The notes: a model not told the origin generated them from the sequence alone. DNA of 64,000 nucleotides from Chlamydiae bacterium CG10_big_fil_rev_8_21_14_0_10_42_34 (GCA_002773795.1 PFAD01000008.1:476070-540069); one strand, 5' to 3'. Numbered from the stretch's first letter, positions 8,060-18,196 are shown. A program made the numbers and translations.

Positions 8060-9445
8060 TTAGTCGTGCATCTTTTTCAGGTTAGACTCTTTTGATCTTC
8101 TCGAACGGTCGCTTGTAGTAGATGATTCTTGAACCTGCTTCAAAGGTTTGGCTCCAACGGGCAACGCCTTTTCAATATGCAAAGATGTCCCGGACTTTTC
8201 CAGCAGAGACTGGAGACGAGAAAACTCTGAGCACCAAATTGTTTCCCTATCACGATCTTGAGATGCTTTAGAGGCATGGGAGGACGCTTTGAAGGAAACA
8301 AGCTGAACTTGCACTCTTTCAGCATCCTCAACAGCTCCTAGTTCGACGCCGTACCCTTTCTCGTTAGGTTTTCTAACAACTATGCGACCGTTTTCTGCCC
8401 AGGCCGTAGCCATATTTTCTCGAACCTCATACCCTAGTTCAGATAGCCCTTTTAAGATTGCGGTTCTTCTCGACTCCCCTGCCATAGCCTTCGTTTCTTC
8501 TTTAATCAACGCAATGCCCTTGTCGTGAAGCAGCTTGCTTGAAGAGGGGTCTTTAGCATCAATAGCCCTGGTGAGTAAGGCTTCAAGGTCTTTAGCTTGC
8601 TTGGATTTGAATCTGTGTAGCTCGCTACGAATTTCTCGCATAGATGTTATTGCTTTATCATTTGTTTTTCTTTCATTGGAGTGAGCAACCAAATCTAAAA
8701 TGAGAGAGTCAGTTAGAAGAGAGCGCCTATTAGGCGATGATTCTAGGGAGATTGAAGTGATGCGATCCAGGAAGGATTTGACCGACGATTTGTCTTCAGT
8801 GGCTTCTAGCTCTGCGATAAGCCTATCCAATCGATGATCTTTTTCTAAAGAGTTAGCATCCTCATGGTGGACTTTCCAATCTGAAAGAGTTTGGAGCTTC
8901 TCCCCTTCTGCCAGTTTTTTAGATAGCTCTTTTTGCAAAGGAGTCATGCTCTTTTTGTCTGTTGAGCTCATAGTGTATTCGGCTAGTATTCGGCTTAAAG
9001 TCGCATTCATCGCAGCTAATTCTGTTTCAGTCGCAGTAAGTGATGATGATGCGATGTCTAAGATGGCTTCAGGGATTTGCCGTTGTATGGATTTAAATAT
9101 CGAGATGAGGGTTTCTGCAGAATATTGCAGACGTCTTCTCATCGTGCGATCTTGCTCTGCCTTAGCAATAGCCTCGTCTCGGATTCGATTCATGTCAGAT
9201 TGTAGGGATGCGATCTCGACAGAAGATTGCTTTTGTACGTCAAGAAACTGCTCTCGCTCGAACATTTTGATGACGGCAAAAAGCTTTTTTTCTACGGCTT
9301 TCTCTTCTTCTACTGTTAAGGCATCATGTCGAGTTGCATACTTACGCCATTGTTCGATTGCATCTTGAAGGGCATCGATTCGGCCTCGGCAAATAGACAT
9401 TACTTCTTGTTTGGTAACAACGCGTACTACTTTAGGGCCGCTCAT
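8060..9445 (-). CDS. Coiled-coil protein of the MSGPKVVR(V/I)VT type, last gene of the island operon
   Basis: Protein of 461 residues beginning MSGPKVVRVVTKQEVMSICR. Residues about 15-320 are predicted helical and highly charged with heptad-like Leu/Ile spacing, so probably coiled coil. The last 130 residues form a more globular part with GRIVVRKPNEKGYGVELGAV, IWCSEF and LPVGAKPLK. I recall the N-terminal signature from uncharacterised proteins next to ATPase and kinase genes but know no function. A strong GGGAGG site precedes the ATG. It follows the giant helicase gene by six bases. It is likely a scaffold or adaptor within the complex; this is inference. Confidence 0.65.
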   Translation of the reverse strand: MSGPKVVRVVTKQEVMSICRGRIDALQDAIEQWRKYATRHDALTVEEEKAVEKKLFAVIKMFEREQFLDVQKQSSVEIASLQSDMNRIRDEAIAKAEQDRTMRRRLQYSAETLISIFKSIQRQIPEAILDIASSSLTATETELAAMNATLSRILAEYTMSSTDKKSMTPLQKELSKKLAEGEKLQTLSDWKVHHEDANSLEKDHRLDRLIAELEATEDKSSVKSFLDRITSISLESSPNRRSLLTDSLILDLVAHSNERKTNDKAITSMREIRSELHRFKSKQAKDLEALLTRAIDAKDPSSSKLLHDKGIALIKEETKAMAGESRRTAILKGLSELGYEVRENMATAWAENGRIVVRKPNEKGYGVELGAVEDAERVQVQLVSFKASSHASKASQDRDRETIWCSEFSRLQSLLEKSGTSLHIEKALPVGAKPLKQVQESSTTSDRSRRSKESNLKKMHD

Positions 9446-9451
9446 GCTCTT

Positions 9452-12400
9452 TTATCCTCCCGAACCAGATTGAATGGGCTCTCCTGACAGCATAACTCCT
9501 AAGGCTTCTTCGAGCACCTGTTTTAAACGTTCCATTTCTTCTTTTCTTTGGTGATACCAAGCATAGCTAGTTACTCTATGGACATGCGGTATCTCCATGC
9601 GCAGGACTTTAGGACGCCAAACCTCACGGGCTCTTGCCGTCTCTAACACCGGGTGACAATGAGCGTCGCATTCAATGCCGATTCCAAATCGCTTTTTCTC
9701 TGGGTCTTCTATCACAAAATCTAATCCAAAAGCATCATTTTCTTTGATTGCAGATGGCTTTAGTCCAAGACCTTTGATAAAGACAGCAACGGACCGGGTA
9801 AAACCATCCTTATCAAAATTCGAGCTTGTCTGAGAGGAAGAATTTTCAGAAGCCATGCTCTGAAGAGATTTCCGGGCAGCTTCTAAAGAACCATCACTGA
9901 GTTTAGACGCGTAGTCAAAGTAGGCTTGGAGATAGTCTCTTGCATTTTTAGGGCCCTGGTTTTTGGATAACGCATCGGAGATTTCGTTAATGGGTAGAGA
10001 AGTGATCAAAATGATTTTCGTTCTCGCTCTCGTGATAGCTACATTCAGTCGGCGCTCTCCACCAGTTTGACTGAGAAGACCAAATTGTCTTCGGAAAGTC
10101 CCCTCTTCATCTCTTCCAAAGGTCGAGCTGAAAATGATCACATCTCTTTCATCGCCTTGAACGTTTTCAACGTTCTTAACGAAAAAGCTCATATCTTCTC
10201 CGCCTTGCTGGCGTTCTCGTTCTTGGCCCAAGGCTTGTCGGAAAGAGGCATCTTGATCGGCTCGTTCGGCTAGAACGTCTTCTATCAGGTCCGCTTGTTT
10301 AGCATTGAAGGTTACGACGCCAATACTGGGCCTTTCTGGTGAAGACCAACGTTCAGCTAATAAATCGACGACCCTTTCGGCTTCTTCTCTATTGGTTTGG
10401 TTTGCATAGACTCCGTCGACCCTTATCACTTCAATAGGACGAATGTTCTGAATTACATTCTCTGGATGTCTGACCGGGACGCTTAGTTTATTTCCATAAA
10501 AGGCTGCGTTTGAAAAGGCGATGAGTTCGCGATACTTTGATCGATAGTGGATTTGTAGCATGGATCTCGGTAAAACGGTTTTTCCAAGGGTTAGCAAATC
10601 CGAACAATCTTTAATTTCTCTTCTGTTCCAGGTGTCTTCTAAAGCTTCTCTTTCTGCATCGCTGATCATTTCGTCCAAGTCTTCATCCGTGGAAGAGGAC
10701 TCCTCGTCGTCGCCGATTCGCTTCATGAAAACGCTTGTAGGAGGCATCTGCTTCTCGTCCCCGCTGATGACAGTCCGTTTTGCCCGGTAGAGAGTAGGAA
10801 GAGCATTTTCTATAGGAATTTGGCTTGCCTCGTCGAAAATGATCACATCAAACATACCGGCTCTTAAGGGAAGCAGTTGGCTGGCTGTATCTGGGTTCAT
10901 TAGCCAAACTGGACGCAGACGTCCAAGTCCCATATCCCAGCCACGTTCAATGACCTCTCGGAGACGGCGAGCTCTCGGACCCCTGAGACGAGTGACATCC
11001 TCCCAATCATCGGGAACCCTGACTCTCTCTATATCCATATTGAAAGCTAAGAACTTCTGATTCAATGTCCTCATTTTTGTATTCGATTCAGCTAGGGTTT
11101 GGATTTTTCGCGAAAGCTCTTTCTGAGCCAGGCGCAAAATCGGAAAGCTCAGCTCTATTCGGTCTTTCCAGGCAAGACGCGCTTCACGAGCGATAATCCG
11201 TTGGATCACTTTTTCTAATTCTTCTGAAGGGTATTCTCTCAATTCTTTGTCTTTTTCTCTGAGAGTGGCAAAGATTTTTAAAACCTCTGAGGAAAGGTTA
11301 GGCGCTTGCAAGCGGAATTCTTGATAAGCAGGCAGAGAGTGTAATGCATCAACCAAGAGTTGTAGATCGTAGAGATTGGATCGATTGTTCCGAATATTGG
11401 ATTGGCAAAGTTCAAACAACTCTTCAGAGAAAAATGGAGAGAGTCTATCTAAGCCATCGACACTCTGGGACCTAGCCTGATGACGTTCAAAGGCTTTTCC
11501 GTATCGAGAAATGAGATCTTCGTAGGCGGGTCCGCCTGTTTTTGCTATTGGCTCGACTTCTTCTTGTCGAGGGCATGCATGAAGGGCTTGGATACCTTTT
11601 TGTGCTAAGTATAGCTCCCCTATCATACAATCAGCCATCAAACGCAACTCTTTCAAAAATAATGGCGTTGAGGCTTGTCTTTCATAGTAGAGTAACTCAG
11701 AAAGTTCTAAGGCTGTTTCTCGGAGAGGCCGCTGCTGTAGTTCCAGAGTAGCTGCGCTCTGAAGGTGTTCTATTCTTTCGTGGGTGGGTTTTTCCTCGAG
11801 ATCAGTCAGGACTTTTTGAATCCATTTGCAATGCAGATAACGCACAGGATTGAGGCAGCTTAGAAAAGAGGCGGGAGCGGTTGCGTTCTTTGCCCATGAG
11901 AGCCATTTTCTTATAGTCGAGATAGGCAATTGGATAATATGAGCAGACAGCTCGGAATCGTGATCTTTTAAGTTTAAAGCATTTAAAGATGCTTTGAGCT
12001 CTTCGATTCGCTGGATGAGATCGGTTCCTTTGGACTGTCCATTTGGGGGGAATAATTGGAACCAAGATGAAATATTCTTCCAATCTACTTTGCTAAAGAG
12101 AGACTCGTGTGATTTGATCCACTCTTGGTGAGGAGATGGGTCTTCTACGTCGAAGGTGGTTGTCGACTGCCTGACCGATTCATCTCTCTTTTTCTCTTTA
12201 TCAATGAAGGCAAAAAGAGAGCTGATGAATTCGTTGACAAAAGCAGAATCTGGAGAGAAAACCTTGAGCTTTTCTAATGGATTTCCTTCAAAAGAGGATT
12301 CGAGCCATATCCCGGAGATCGGAGAGCAGATTTCTTCGATCACTGTAAGCTGTTTTTGATCGAGCTCTTTTAAAAGCCTTCTTAAGGCAGGGACGTCAAT

Positions 12401-15400
12401 CAGTTTGATGTCTTGATCTTCTAGATCGATTAATTGACCTAGGAGGATTCGATAGCTTAGCCCCGTCGCTTCGTCAGTTGTGTGGATCGCTGCATGATGC
12501 TTGTCGATTTCCTTTTCCAATTTTTCGATTTTCTCAGCGAGCTCTTCACGTTCACGTTCTACGTTTTCCGCGCGGTAAGCTCTCGTAGCTTGCACGATTC
12601 CTTCGACCTGAGTCCGGAGATTTTGGATGACAGAGGTTCGATCTTTATTCACATGTGTGATGTAGAAGTAACGGTCTTTGAGCCCTTCTGCATCGAGCCT
12701 TTTTGAGAGAACTTCTAGGGCTGCAGACTTTTGGCAGACAACGAGCACTGTTTGATTGCGTCCGATGCAATCCCCAATGATATTCACGATCGTTTGACTT
12801 TTCCCTGTACCTGGAGGCCCTTCAATGAGCAAGCCAGGTGCTTGTCGTGCGCGAAAAACAGCCTTTTCTTGAGAAGGATCACTTTCCATCGTGAAAAAAC
12901 GATCTTTTTCTGGAATCGAAGGCAGAGAGGGTGTGACAATAGGATCTTTATTCACTCGCAGCGCTGTTTCTAATCCCGTTCCCACCAGAGACTCTTTCCT
13001 CATTTGACGCAAGTCTTCCCCTATGGCTTGTCCCATAAATTCAGCGTGGAAGAGGACTGCTGAGCAAACCACTTGTCTAGTGCCCGCTTTCGCTTTGTAG
13101 CTACTATCCGGCAGGGCGCATAAAGATCGTTCTCTTGGATCTGCAAGTGATCCGAAGGCATCGATCACATCTCCAATACGGATTGCTGATCTTCCTAATA
13201 GCTCTTTGGCGGTTTCTGACCATCTCTTTGCCTCTTCAAGACCGATTAGCCCCGTAAGAGCCGGATTTACACGCACCTCTTCTCTATCGCGGTCAAAAAG
13301 AATGGAGATTCGATCTCTATTCTCCATGTCAATTTTTATGGGCCAGAGCAAAATCGGGGCAATTCTTGGCTTCTTTTCTGTGATCTCAGCCCGACTATCT
13401 TTCATGACAAGGAATGGGAATCCAAGGTAAAGGCTATCGATACCTGTATCTCTCTTGTAAGTTCTTGCATGACTGACTAGATGGCGTAACTTTCTCTCAA
13501 GGTCAGAGTCATCCTCGAACGCTGCTCGATCGATTCCTACAGGAGCTTCTACTCTGCTGATCAGGTGTTCTAAAATAGAGGTGGCTGTTGGTTTTTTCCC
13601 GGCGACTTCTGCTAGATCGACTCGCGAGCTCGATTTCCCAATCAGCATTCTGACAAGAGGGCCTCTTTGTGCCAGACTTGCTGTTCTCTTTTCAAAAAAC
13701 TCAAGAATCGTAGAGACATATTGCTGCCGAGGAGGCTCTTGCCATGATTCTTTGGGGATCGATAGAAGAACTAAGGCGCGAGGTAATGAAATTCTGCGCT
13801 CAATTCTAAAGTCATTGGCCCATTCATCTACACGGGCGATTCCGCATCGCGAGTAGTTCGCCGTCCTCTCTTCGATTTCTCGATAAAGATCTCTTCTTGA
13901 GACCTCAAACCATTCTCTTGCAGCCGTATCTTCATAGCTAGAGACCTCTGCTTGAGCAGCAACCTCTTTAGCCTGATTTAGGATTTGCTCGAGTGGTTGA
14001 TATTGTTGAATCGCTGCCCCTAAAAGAACCATCAGTTCTTCGTCGGTGATCTTCTGACGATCCATCAATGAGTTTAGTCCCCCATGATCCGATCCTGGAT
14101 AGAGGCGGCGATGCATACCCCATTGTCTCTCTAGGTTTGGACGTGAAGAGGCGAGAGCGAGAAGCCTGAAGCTTTCCTCATTGAGTTCAATTTCGAGAGC
14201 TTTAGCTCTGTCCCGAGCTTTTGTCTCGCGCTCATGAAGATCGCAAAGATGTCTCTCCCTATTCATTTGACGGAGATGCCCTATCAGAGGACCAATGATG
14301 AGCTCGTAGCCTTGAACGGGGTTTTGTAGCATCCACGATGAGGTAACGATCTCCCCTTGGTAGATCAGCGGTAAACTCGGATTCATCCACATCAAGGCTA
14401 AAGCATGCCTGAAGTCTTCATGAAGCGAGTCTATGGAAGTAGCAAGACGAACTCCAGCTATGATCTTGGGCTCCGCTTTCCTGTCTTCTAACCAAGTAGC
14501 TATGACACCTCGCAAGAGAAGCTCTTTTGCTTGTTCCCAGTTCGAAGCTTCGGCTGCTATTAAGGCATATGCTTTAGGGCAGGTGTAGGACAAATCTTTG
14601 AATTCTAAAGCAGGCCCGCTTTTAGTCTCTTCGTTCTTTGTATCAGAAGGGGCCTCTACCGACTCTCCTGCTAACCAACTTTGTACCTGAGCCCACTGCC
14701 AGCGCTGATCGGGATCTTTAGCTAGTAAACCTCGCAGCAAAAGATGAATGGATGGATCTATCCCTTTAGGGAGAGAAATTCCTCTGGTTACTATATGGAT
14801 CCGGAATGCTTTTTCATTAATGCCTTCAAAACACGAACCATTTGTGAGGAGCTGTAGAATGATCATACCTAAGCTCCACCAATCAGAAGCCACACTAATG
14901 CCTCCGGCAATCACTTCTGGCGCTGTGTAACGAGCTGAAATCGGCTGTTTGACTGTATCAAGATCAAAAGTAGAAAGACGACTATAGTGAAAGCCGCTCA
15001 GCATCACGTTCAGATTCTCTCGATTTAAGATGAAGATATTTTCAGGGCGAAGATTTCCATGTCGTAAACCGTTCTCGGATAGAGAAGACAAAACTCTTCC
15101 CATCGACTTCGCAATTTGTTGAATAATCGGTAGATCTATAGAGGCAGATTCAAGATCAAGGATAGGGGGATCGGAGATAAGATCTGTAACTTCATATCGT
15201 CTGCATTCCCATATTCCATGTGCTAAAAGCTCTGGAACGTAGTCTTTTGGCAAACGTTTTAAAATTTCATAAATACCAGGCTCAGGATGGGCATCAGGAA
15301 GATACAAAGTCAGGGTTGCTCTATGCCCGTGTCTTTCAACGAGGAACCTTTCAAAAGGTTCATTAGTAGTTTCCAGTCGATCAATGACAGTCCATCCATC

Positions 15401-15688
15401 GATGACTGTTTCCTTGTCTTGGGGTGATGGCTCTTGATTGATGGGGGTGGGTTCTGTCGCGACAGTGGCCCCACATTTAAAGCACATCTCATCATCGGGG
15501 TCTAAAGGATGGCCATTAGAGCAAAGGCGTGTATGTGGTGTTAAATTTGGGGTTTCAAGGGTTGGGTCAGATTGACCTGGAAGTCTCAGGGGTTCTTGTG
15601 TGAGATCCCAAGAACAGTTTCCGCAGAGCACCTCTTCAGAAGAGCGCTCTTCTCTACATCCTGGGCACTTACGGACATGGAGTGTCAT
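9452..15688 (-). CDS. Zinc-ribbon / pseudokinase / SF1 helicase / nuclease fusion (2,078 residues)
   Basis: Order of parts: two zinc ribbons (C8-C11-C22-C25 and about C56-C72); a kinase fold at about 100-340 whose catalytic loop reads LRHGNLRPENI (N for the catalytic Asp), with SGFHYS in place of DFG and no clear VAIK Lys, hence probably a pseudokinase; a long helical linker; an SF1 Upf1-like helicase with Walker A GPPGTGKSQT near 958, Walker B IIFDEASQIP near 1615, and late motifs VQGDERDVIIF and NVAITRAR near 1840-1885; and a C-terminal PD-(D/E)XK-like nuclease (GIGIECDAHCHP near 2006). The start overlaps the radical SAM gene by 20 bases. The kinase-plus-helicase architecture recalls the Mokosh type I defence protein, but the partners differ. 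Confidence 0.85.
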   Translation of the reverse strand: MTLHVRKCPGCREERSSEEVLCGNCSWDLTQEPLRLPGQSDPTLETPNLTPHTRLCSNGHPLDPDDEMCFKCGATVATEPTPINQEPSPQDKETVIDGWTVIDRLETTNEPFERFLVERHGHRATLTLYLPDAHPEPGIYEILKRLPKDYVPELLAHGIWECRRYEVTDLISDPPILDLESASIDLPIIQQIAKSMGRVLSSLSENGLRHGNLRPENIFILNRENLNVMLSGFHYSRLSTFDLDTVKQPISARYTAPEVIAGGISVASDWWSLGMIILQLLTNGSCFEGINEKAFRIHIVTRGISLPKGIDPSIHLLLRGLLAKDPDQRWQWAQVQSWLAGESVEAPSDTKNEETKSGPALEFKDLSYTCPKAYALIAAEASNWEQAKELLLRGVIATWLEDRKAEPKIIAGVRLATSIDSLHEDFRHALALMWMNPSLPLIYQGEIVTSSWMLQNPVQGYELIIGPLIGHLRQMNRERHLCDLHERETKARDRAKALEIELNEESFRLLALASSRPNLERQWGMHRRLYPGSDHGGLNSLMDRQKITDEELMVLLGAAIQQYQPLEQILNQAKEVAAQAEVSSYEDTAAREWFEVSRRDLYREIEERTANYSRCGIARVDEWANDFRIERRISLPRALVLLSIPKESWQEPPRQQYVSTILEFFEKRTASLAQRGPLVRMLIGKSSSRVDLAEVAGKKPTATSILEHLISRVEAPVGIDRAAFEDDSDLERKLRHLVSHARTYKRDTGIDSLYLGFPFLVMKDSRAEITEKKPRIAPILLWPIKIDMENRDRISILFDRDREEVRVNPALTGLIGLEEAKRWSETAKELLGRSAIRIGDVIDAFGSLADPRERSLCALPDSSYKAKAGTRQVVCSAVLFHAEFMGQAIGEDLRQMRKESLVGTGLETALRVNKDPIVTPSLPSIPEKDRFFTMESDPSQEKAVFRARQAPGLLIEGPPGTGKSQTIVNIIGDCIGRNQTVLVVCQKSAALEVLSKRLDAEGLKDRYFYITHVNKDRTSVIQNLRTQVEGIVQATRAYRAENVEREREELAEKIEKLEKEIDKHHAAIHTTDEATGLSYRILLGQLIDLEDQDIKLIDVPALRRLLKELDQKQLTVIEEICSPISGIWLESSFEGNPLEKLKVFSPDSAFVNEFISSLFAFIDKEKKRDESVRQSTTTFDVEDPSPHQEWIKSHESLFSKVDWKNISSWFQLFPPNGQSKGTDLIQRIEELKASLNALNLKDHDSELSAHIIQLPISTIRKWLSWAKNATAPASFLSCLNPVRYLHCKWIQKVLTDLEEKPTHERIEHLQSAATLELQQRPLRETALELSELLYYERQASTPLFLKELRLMADCMIGELYLAQKGIQALHACPRQEEVEPIAKTGGPAYEDLISRYGKAFERHQARSQSVDGLDRLSPFFSEELFELCQSNIRNNRSNLYDLQLLVDALHSLPAYQEFRLQAPNLSSEVLKIFATLREKDKELREYPSEELEKVIQRIIAREARLAWKDRIELSFPILRLAQKELSRKIQTLAESNTKMRTLNQKFLAFNMDIERVRVPDDWEDVTRLRGPRARRLREVIERGWDMGLGRLRPVWLMNPDTASQLLPLRAGMFDVIIFDEASQIPIENALPTLYRAKRTVISGDEKQMPPTSVFMKRIGDDEESSSTDEDLDEMISDAEREALEDTWNRREIKDCSDLLTLGKTVLPRSMLQIHYRSKYRELIAFSNAAFYGNKLSVPVRHPENVIQNIRPIEVIRVDGVYANQTNREEAERVVDLLAERWSSPERPSIGVVTFNAKQADLIEDVLAERADQDASFRQALGQERERQQGGEDMSFFVKNVENVQGDERDVIIFSSTFGRDEEGTFRRQFGLLSQTGGERRLNVAITRARTKIILITSLPINEISDALSKNQGPKNARDYLQAYFDYASKLSDGSLEAARKSLQSMASENSSSQTSSNFDKDGFTRSVAVFIKGLGLKPSAIKENDAFGLDFVIEDPEKKRFGIGIECDAHCHPVLETARAREVWRPKVLRMEIPHVHRVTSYAWYHQRKEEMERLKQVLEEALGVMLSGEPIQSGSGG

Positions 15689-16340
15689 AGGTCTTCCCCC
15701 TGGTAGAGCGTTCGTCCTGTGTGGTTACTGCCAGATGGCCCTCTTTTGCTAAGATAATCTTCAGGCGCCGCATATCATCGCGCCTAGGAACTCCTGCAAG
15801 CCAGATGGTTCCGGCTTCATCAAACATGATATCAAAAGTCTTATCAGATGATTTAAGGGCTCGCTCGAAAGGACGGAATCGCGTTTCTCCTAGAGGAGTA
15901 AGAAAATGAAGTCGTTGGTTATCGCTCCCGCGCAAAGCAAGAGTTTGGGCGGCATTTTCATCGTATGGATCTGAGATCAAGGCATCGATTGTCCCCTGAC
16001 ATTTTTCAAGGGTGAGGGCAATCTTTTCGAAAGGGTGTCCGCTATAGACGAGAATGTCGATACTCGTTGTGGAACGGATTTGGGCCAGGAGATGAATAAG
16101 AGCTTCTGGTTGATCGAAGGGTTCCCCTCCAGAAATCGTGATTCCTTCTGCTTCCTGTAACCAAGGGGAGATTACATCCATAATCTCATCGACAGATACC
16201 CCGCCTTTTCCAGTTCCCCATGTGTCGGCTGAGACACATCCCTTACAACGAATGGAGCATCCTTGAAACCAGATTCCAATACGGCGACCTGGCCCCAATG
16301 TTGTCACGGGGAAGTGGATTCTGGAAAGGTAAAGCATCAT
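15669..16340 (-). CDS. Radical SAM protein, NrdG/activase-like (4Fe-4S single cluster)
   Basis: Protein of 223 residues with the iron-sulfur motif CSIRCKGC (C28, C32, C35; CxxxCxxC) after GPGRRIGIWFQG, and the SAM-contact motif ITISGGEPFDQPEAL. This is the short activase type (NrdG, PflA-like), lacking a large auxiliary domain. There is no glycyl-radical enzyme gene nearby; instead it overlaps the AAA+ gene by four bases and the giant helicase gene by 20. That suggests a role in the island's own system, for example modifying a protein or nucleotide. Substrate unknown. Confidence 0.8.
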   Translation of the reverse strand: MMLYLSRIHFPVTTLGPGRRIGIWFQGCSIRCKGCVSADTWGTGKGGVSVDEIMDVISPWLQEAEGITISGGEPFDQPEALIHLLAQIRSTTSIDILVYSGHPFEKIALTLEKCQGTIDALISDPYDENAAQTLALRGSDNQRLHFLTPLGETRFRPFERALKSSDKTFDIMFDEAGTIWLAGVPRRDDMRRLKIILAKEGHLAVTTQDERSTRGKTYDTPCP

Positions 16341-18196
16341 AATGTCGCACTCTCCGTGGCTAGCCTGAGCTTCGTGATCTTTCCAGTTTCAACGGAACGA
16401 ATAGAAAGTCGACTGCCCGCTTCAATATTCTCATCGAAAAGGGCTCGAGAAAGGGGATTGACCAGATGGGTTTCAATTTTATTTCGGATTCCCCTTCCTC
16501 CGTTCGATAAATCTTTTAAGCAGAGATCTCTCAATGTTTGCAGGGCCAATGGATCAATCGAGATATCAATGTTTTGAGATCCTTTCAGATCTGATAGTAC
16601 GCTATCTACCATACTATTGAAGATTTGTTCAGCTATGTTTTCTCGGATGAAGTCGAATACAATGATGTTGTCTCCGATTCGGTTGAGAATTTCAGGACGG
16701 TTGAGGGCCAACTTAAAGTGTTTCTCAATCTCCTCGCGGATCCGTTTCTGGATGGTTTCAAATTGATTCTCTGTAGAAACAGTCGCTTTTCTCTCTCCTG
16801 TGATATCGGTTTGATAGATTCCTAGGTTTGAGGTGAAGACGATGAACGCCTCTGTAAAATAGACCCGCTCTCCCCTGCCTGATGTCAATACGCCGTCATC
16901 TAAAATCTGGAGGAATTTATCGAGGATTCTTGGGTGGGCTTTCTCAATTTCGTCAAAGAGGACTACGCTAAAAGGCTTCTCTCGGATGGCATTGGTTAAT
17001 TCACCTCCCATATCATAGCCTACATATCCTGGAGGCGCTCCGATCAACCGTTGGTCTGAATGCTCGGCGCTGAATTCCGACATGTCAAAGCGGATGTAAG
17101 CGCTTTCATCGCCAAACAGAAGGCTCGTAATCGACTTAGCTAGCTCTGTCTTCCCGACGCCGGTAGGTCCTGCCAAGAATGCAACGCCTCGAGGGCGACC
17201 ACCACGGCGAGGAGCCCCCACTCCCGTTACTGCGCGCTTAATGATATCAAGCATGTGAGCAACTGCATGATCTTGTCCCTTGACCCTTTCCATAATGAAA
17301 TTCTGTCCGTCGCGGATCTTTCTTCGGTCGAGCTTTTGCCAGGGATCTTCAGAAACCCCCACTTTATAGCGACGCACAGCTTCTCCAATCTTGGCATATC
17401 CTAATTTCTCTTCGCGGCAAAGTTGGGCAATTAACATGAGATCGACGAGAAGGAGTCCTTCGGTATTGTCTACAAAGCTCTGAACGGCAGTATCTTTTAG
17501 CTGAGTAGAAGCTTCCTTTGCTCCATCAAGGGATTGAATTAAGGAAGTCGCAAGAACTCGGCGCATCTGATGATCAGGATTTGGAATGGATATATGGCGA
17601 ACTTTAGAATTATCGAGAGTAAACCAGGCTGGCATGTCCCCTTCTTTTTCTACTATCCATAGGACGGTGTTGAAAAAAGGTTTGGACGGTGTCCCGTAAG
17701 CGCGAACACGCGTTTCTTGGGAACGAATAAGTGCCCGCGTGAACAGACGATGCTCGGTATCGTTGAGATCATTTTGGTGAATGATAAGCCGGGATGCAAA
17801 ATCGACGATTAAAGCTATGGGCTCCCCTTTCCATGTAATGAGTTGTTCTAAAACTGTCTCGAAAAGATCTAAACCAGCTGGAGCACACCCATTGACTGGC
17901 TGAAGACCCAATTGCTTCATGATGTTCTCAGCAGCTTCATGGCTTGAATGAGTGGACATTGGATCGATTATTTTAAATCCATTGATGAAGTCATAACTCA
18001 GAACGTGAGAATAACCATATTGTCGAAGCTCAGCGTTTAAGCAGGAAGTAAGAGAACGTACAACAGCTCCGCTCGATTTATCTTCTGTTTGGAGGTCACG
18101 CACATTCCCTGAAAGAACAAACTGACTTTTCAGTGGCAAAAACCGAAGAAGATCACAAAGCCATTTTGATCTAGTAACCACAAAGTCTTTTATCAT
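16337..18196 (-). CDS. ClpB-like AAA+ ATPase, first gene of the island operon
   Basis: Protein of 619 residues. Residues about 1-250 resemble a degenerate AAA domain (VLSGNVRD, ALIVDFASRL) without a clear Walker A. Residues about 305-600 form a ClpA/B second-type AAA+ module: Walker A GPTGVGKT at 343-350, the ClpB signature GAPPGYVGYD, Walker B VVLFDEIEKAH near 411-421, sensor 1 FTSNLG, and sensor 2 GGRGIRN. It lacks the Clp N-domain and middle domain, so it is not housekeeping ClpB. It probably remodels or unfolds proteins for the system. The start is separated from the divergent nuclease gene by 114 AT-rich bases that likely hold promoters for both. Confidence 0.85.
   Translation of the reverse strand: MIKDFVVTRSKWLCDLLRFLPLKSQFVLSGNVRDLQTEDKSSGAVVRSLTSCLNAELRQYGYSHVLSYDFINGFKIIDPMSTHSSHEAAENIMKQLGLQPVNGCAPAGLDLFETVLEQLITWKGEPIALIVDFASRLIIHQNDLNDTEHRLFTRALIRSQETRVRAYGTPSKPFFNTVLWIVEKEGDMPAWFTLDNSKVRHISIPNPDHQMRRVLATSLIQSLDGAKEASTQLKDTAVQSFVDNTEGLLLVDLMLIAQLCREEKLGYAKIGEAVRRYKVGVSEDPWQKLDRRKIRDGQNFIMERVKGQDHAVAHMLDIIKRAVTGVGAPRRGGRPRGVAFLAGPTGVGKTELAKSITSLLFGDESAYIRFDMSEFSAEHSDQRLIGAPPGYVGYDMGGELTNAIREKPFSVVLFDEIEKAHPRILDKFLQILDDGVLTSGRGERVYFTEAFIVFTSNLGIYQTDITGERKATVSTENQFETIQKRIREEIEKHFKLALNRPEILNRIGDNIIVFDFIRENIAEQIFNSMVDSVLSDLKGSQNIDISIDPLALQTLRDLCLKDLSNGGRGIRNKIETHLVNPLSRALFDENIEAGSRLSIRSVETGKITKLRLATESATL

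Noticed and set aside
15669..16340. Radical SAM protein as the class III ribonucleotide reductase activase NrdG
   Set aside because: No nrdD is near and the gene overlaps the AAA+ and helicase genes, so assignment to the island system is more likely.
16337..18196. Housekeeping ClpB chaperone
   Set aside because: Length, missing Clp N and middle domains and a degenerate first AAA module do not fit ClpB.
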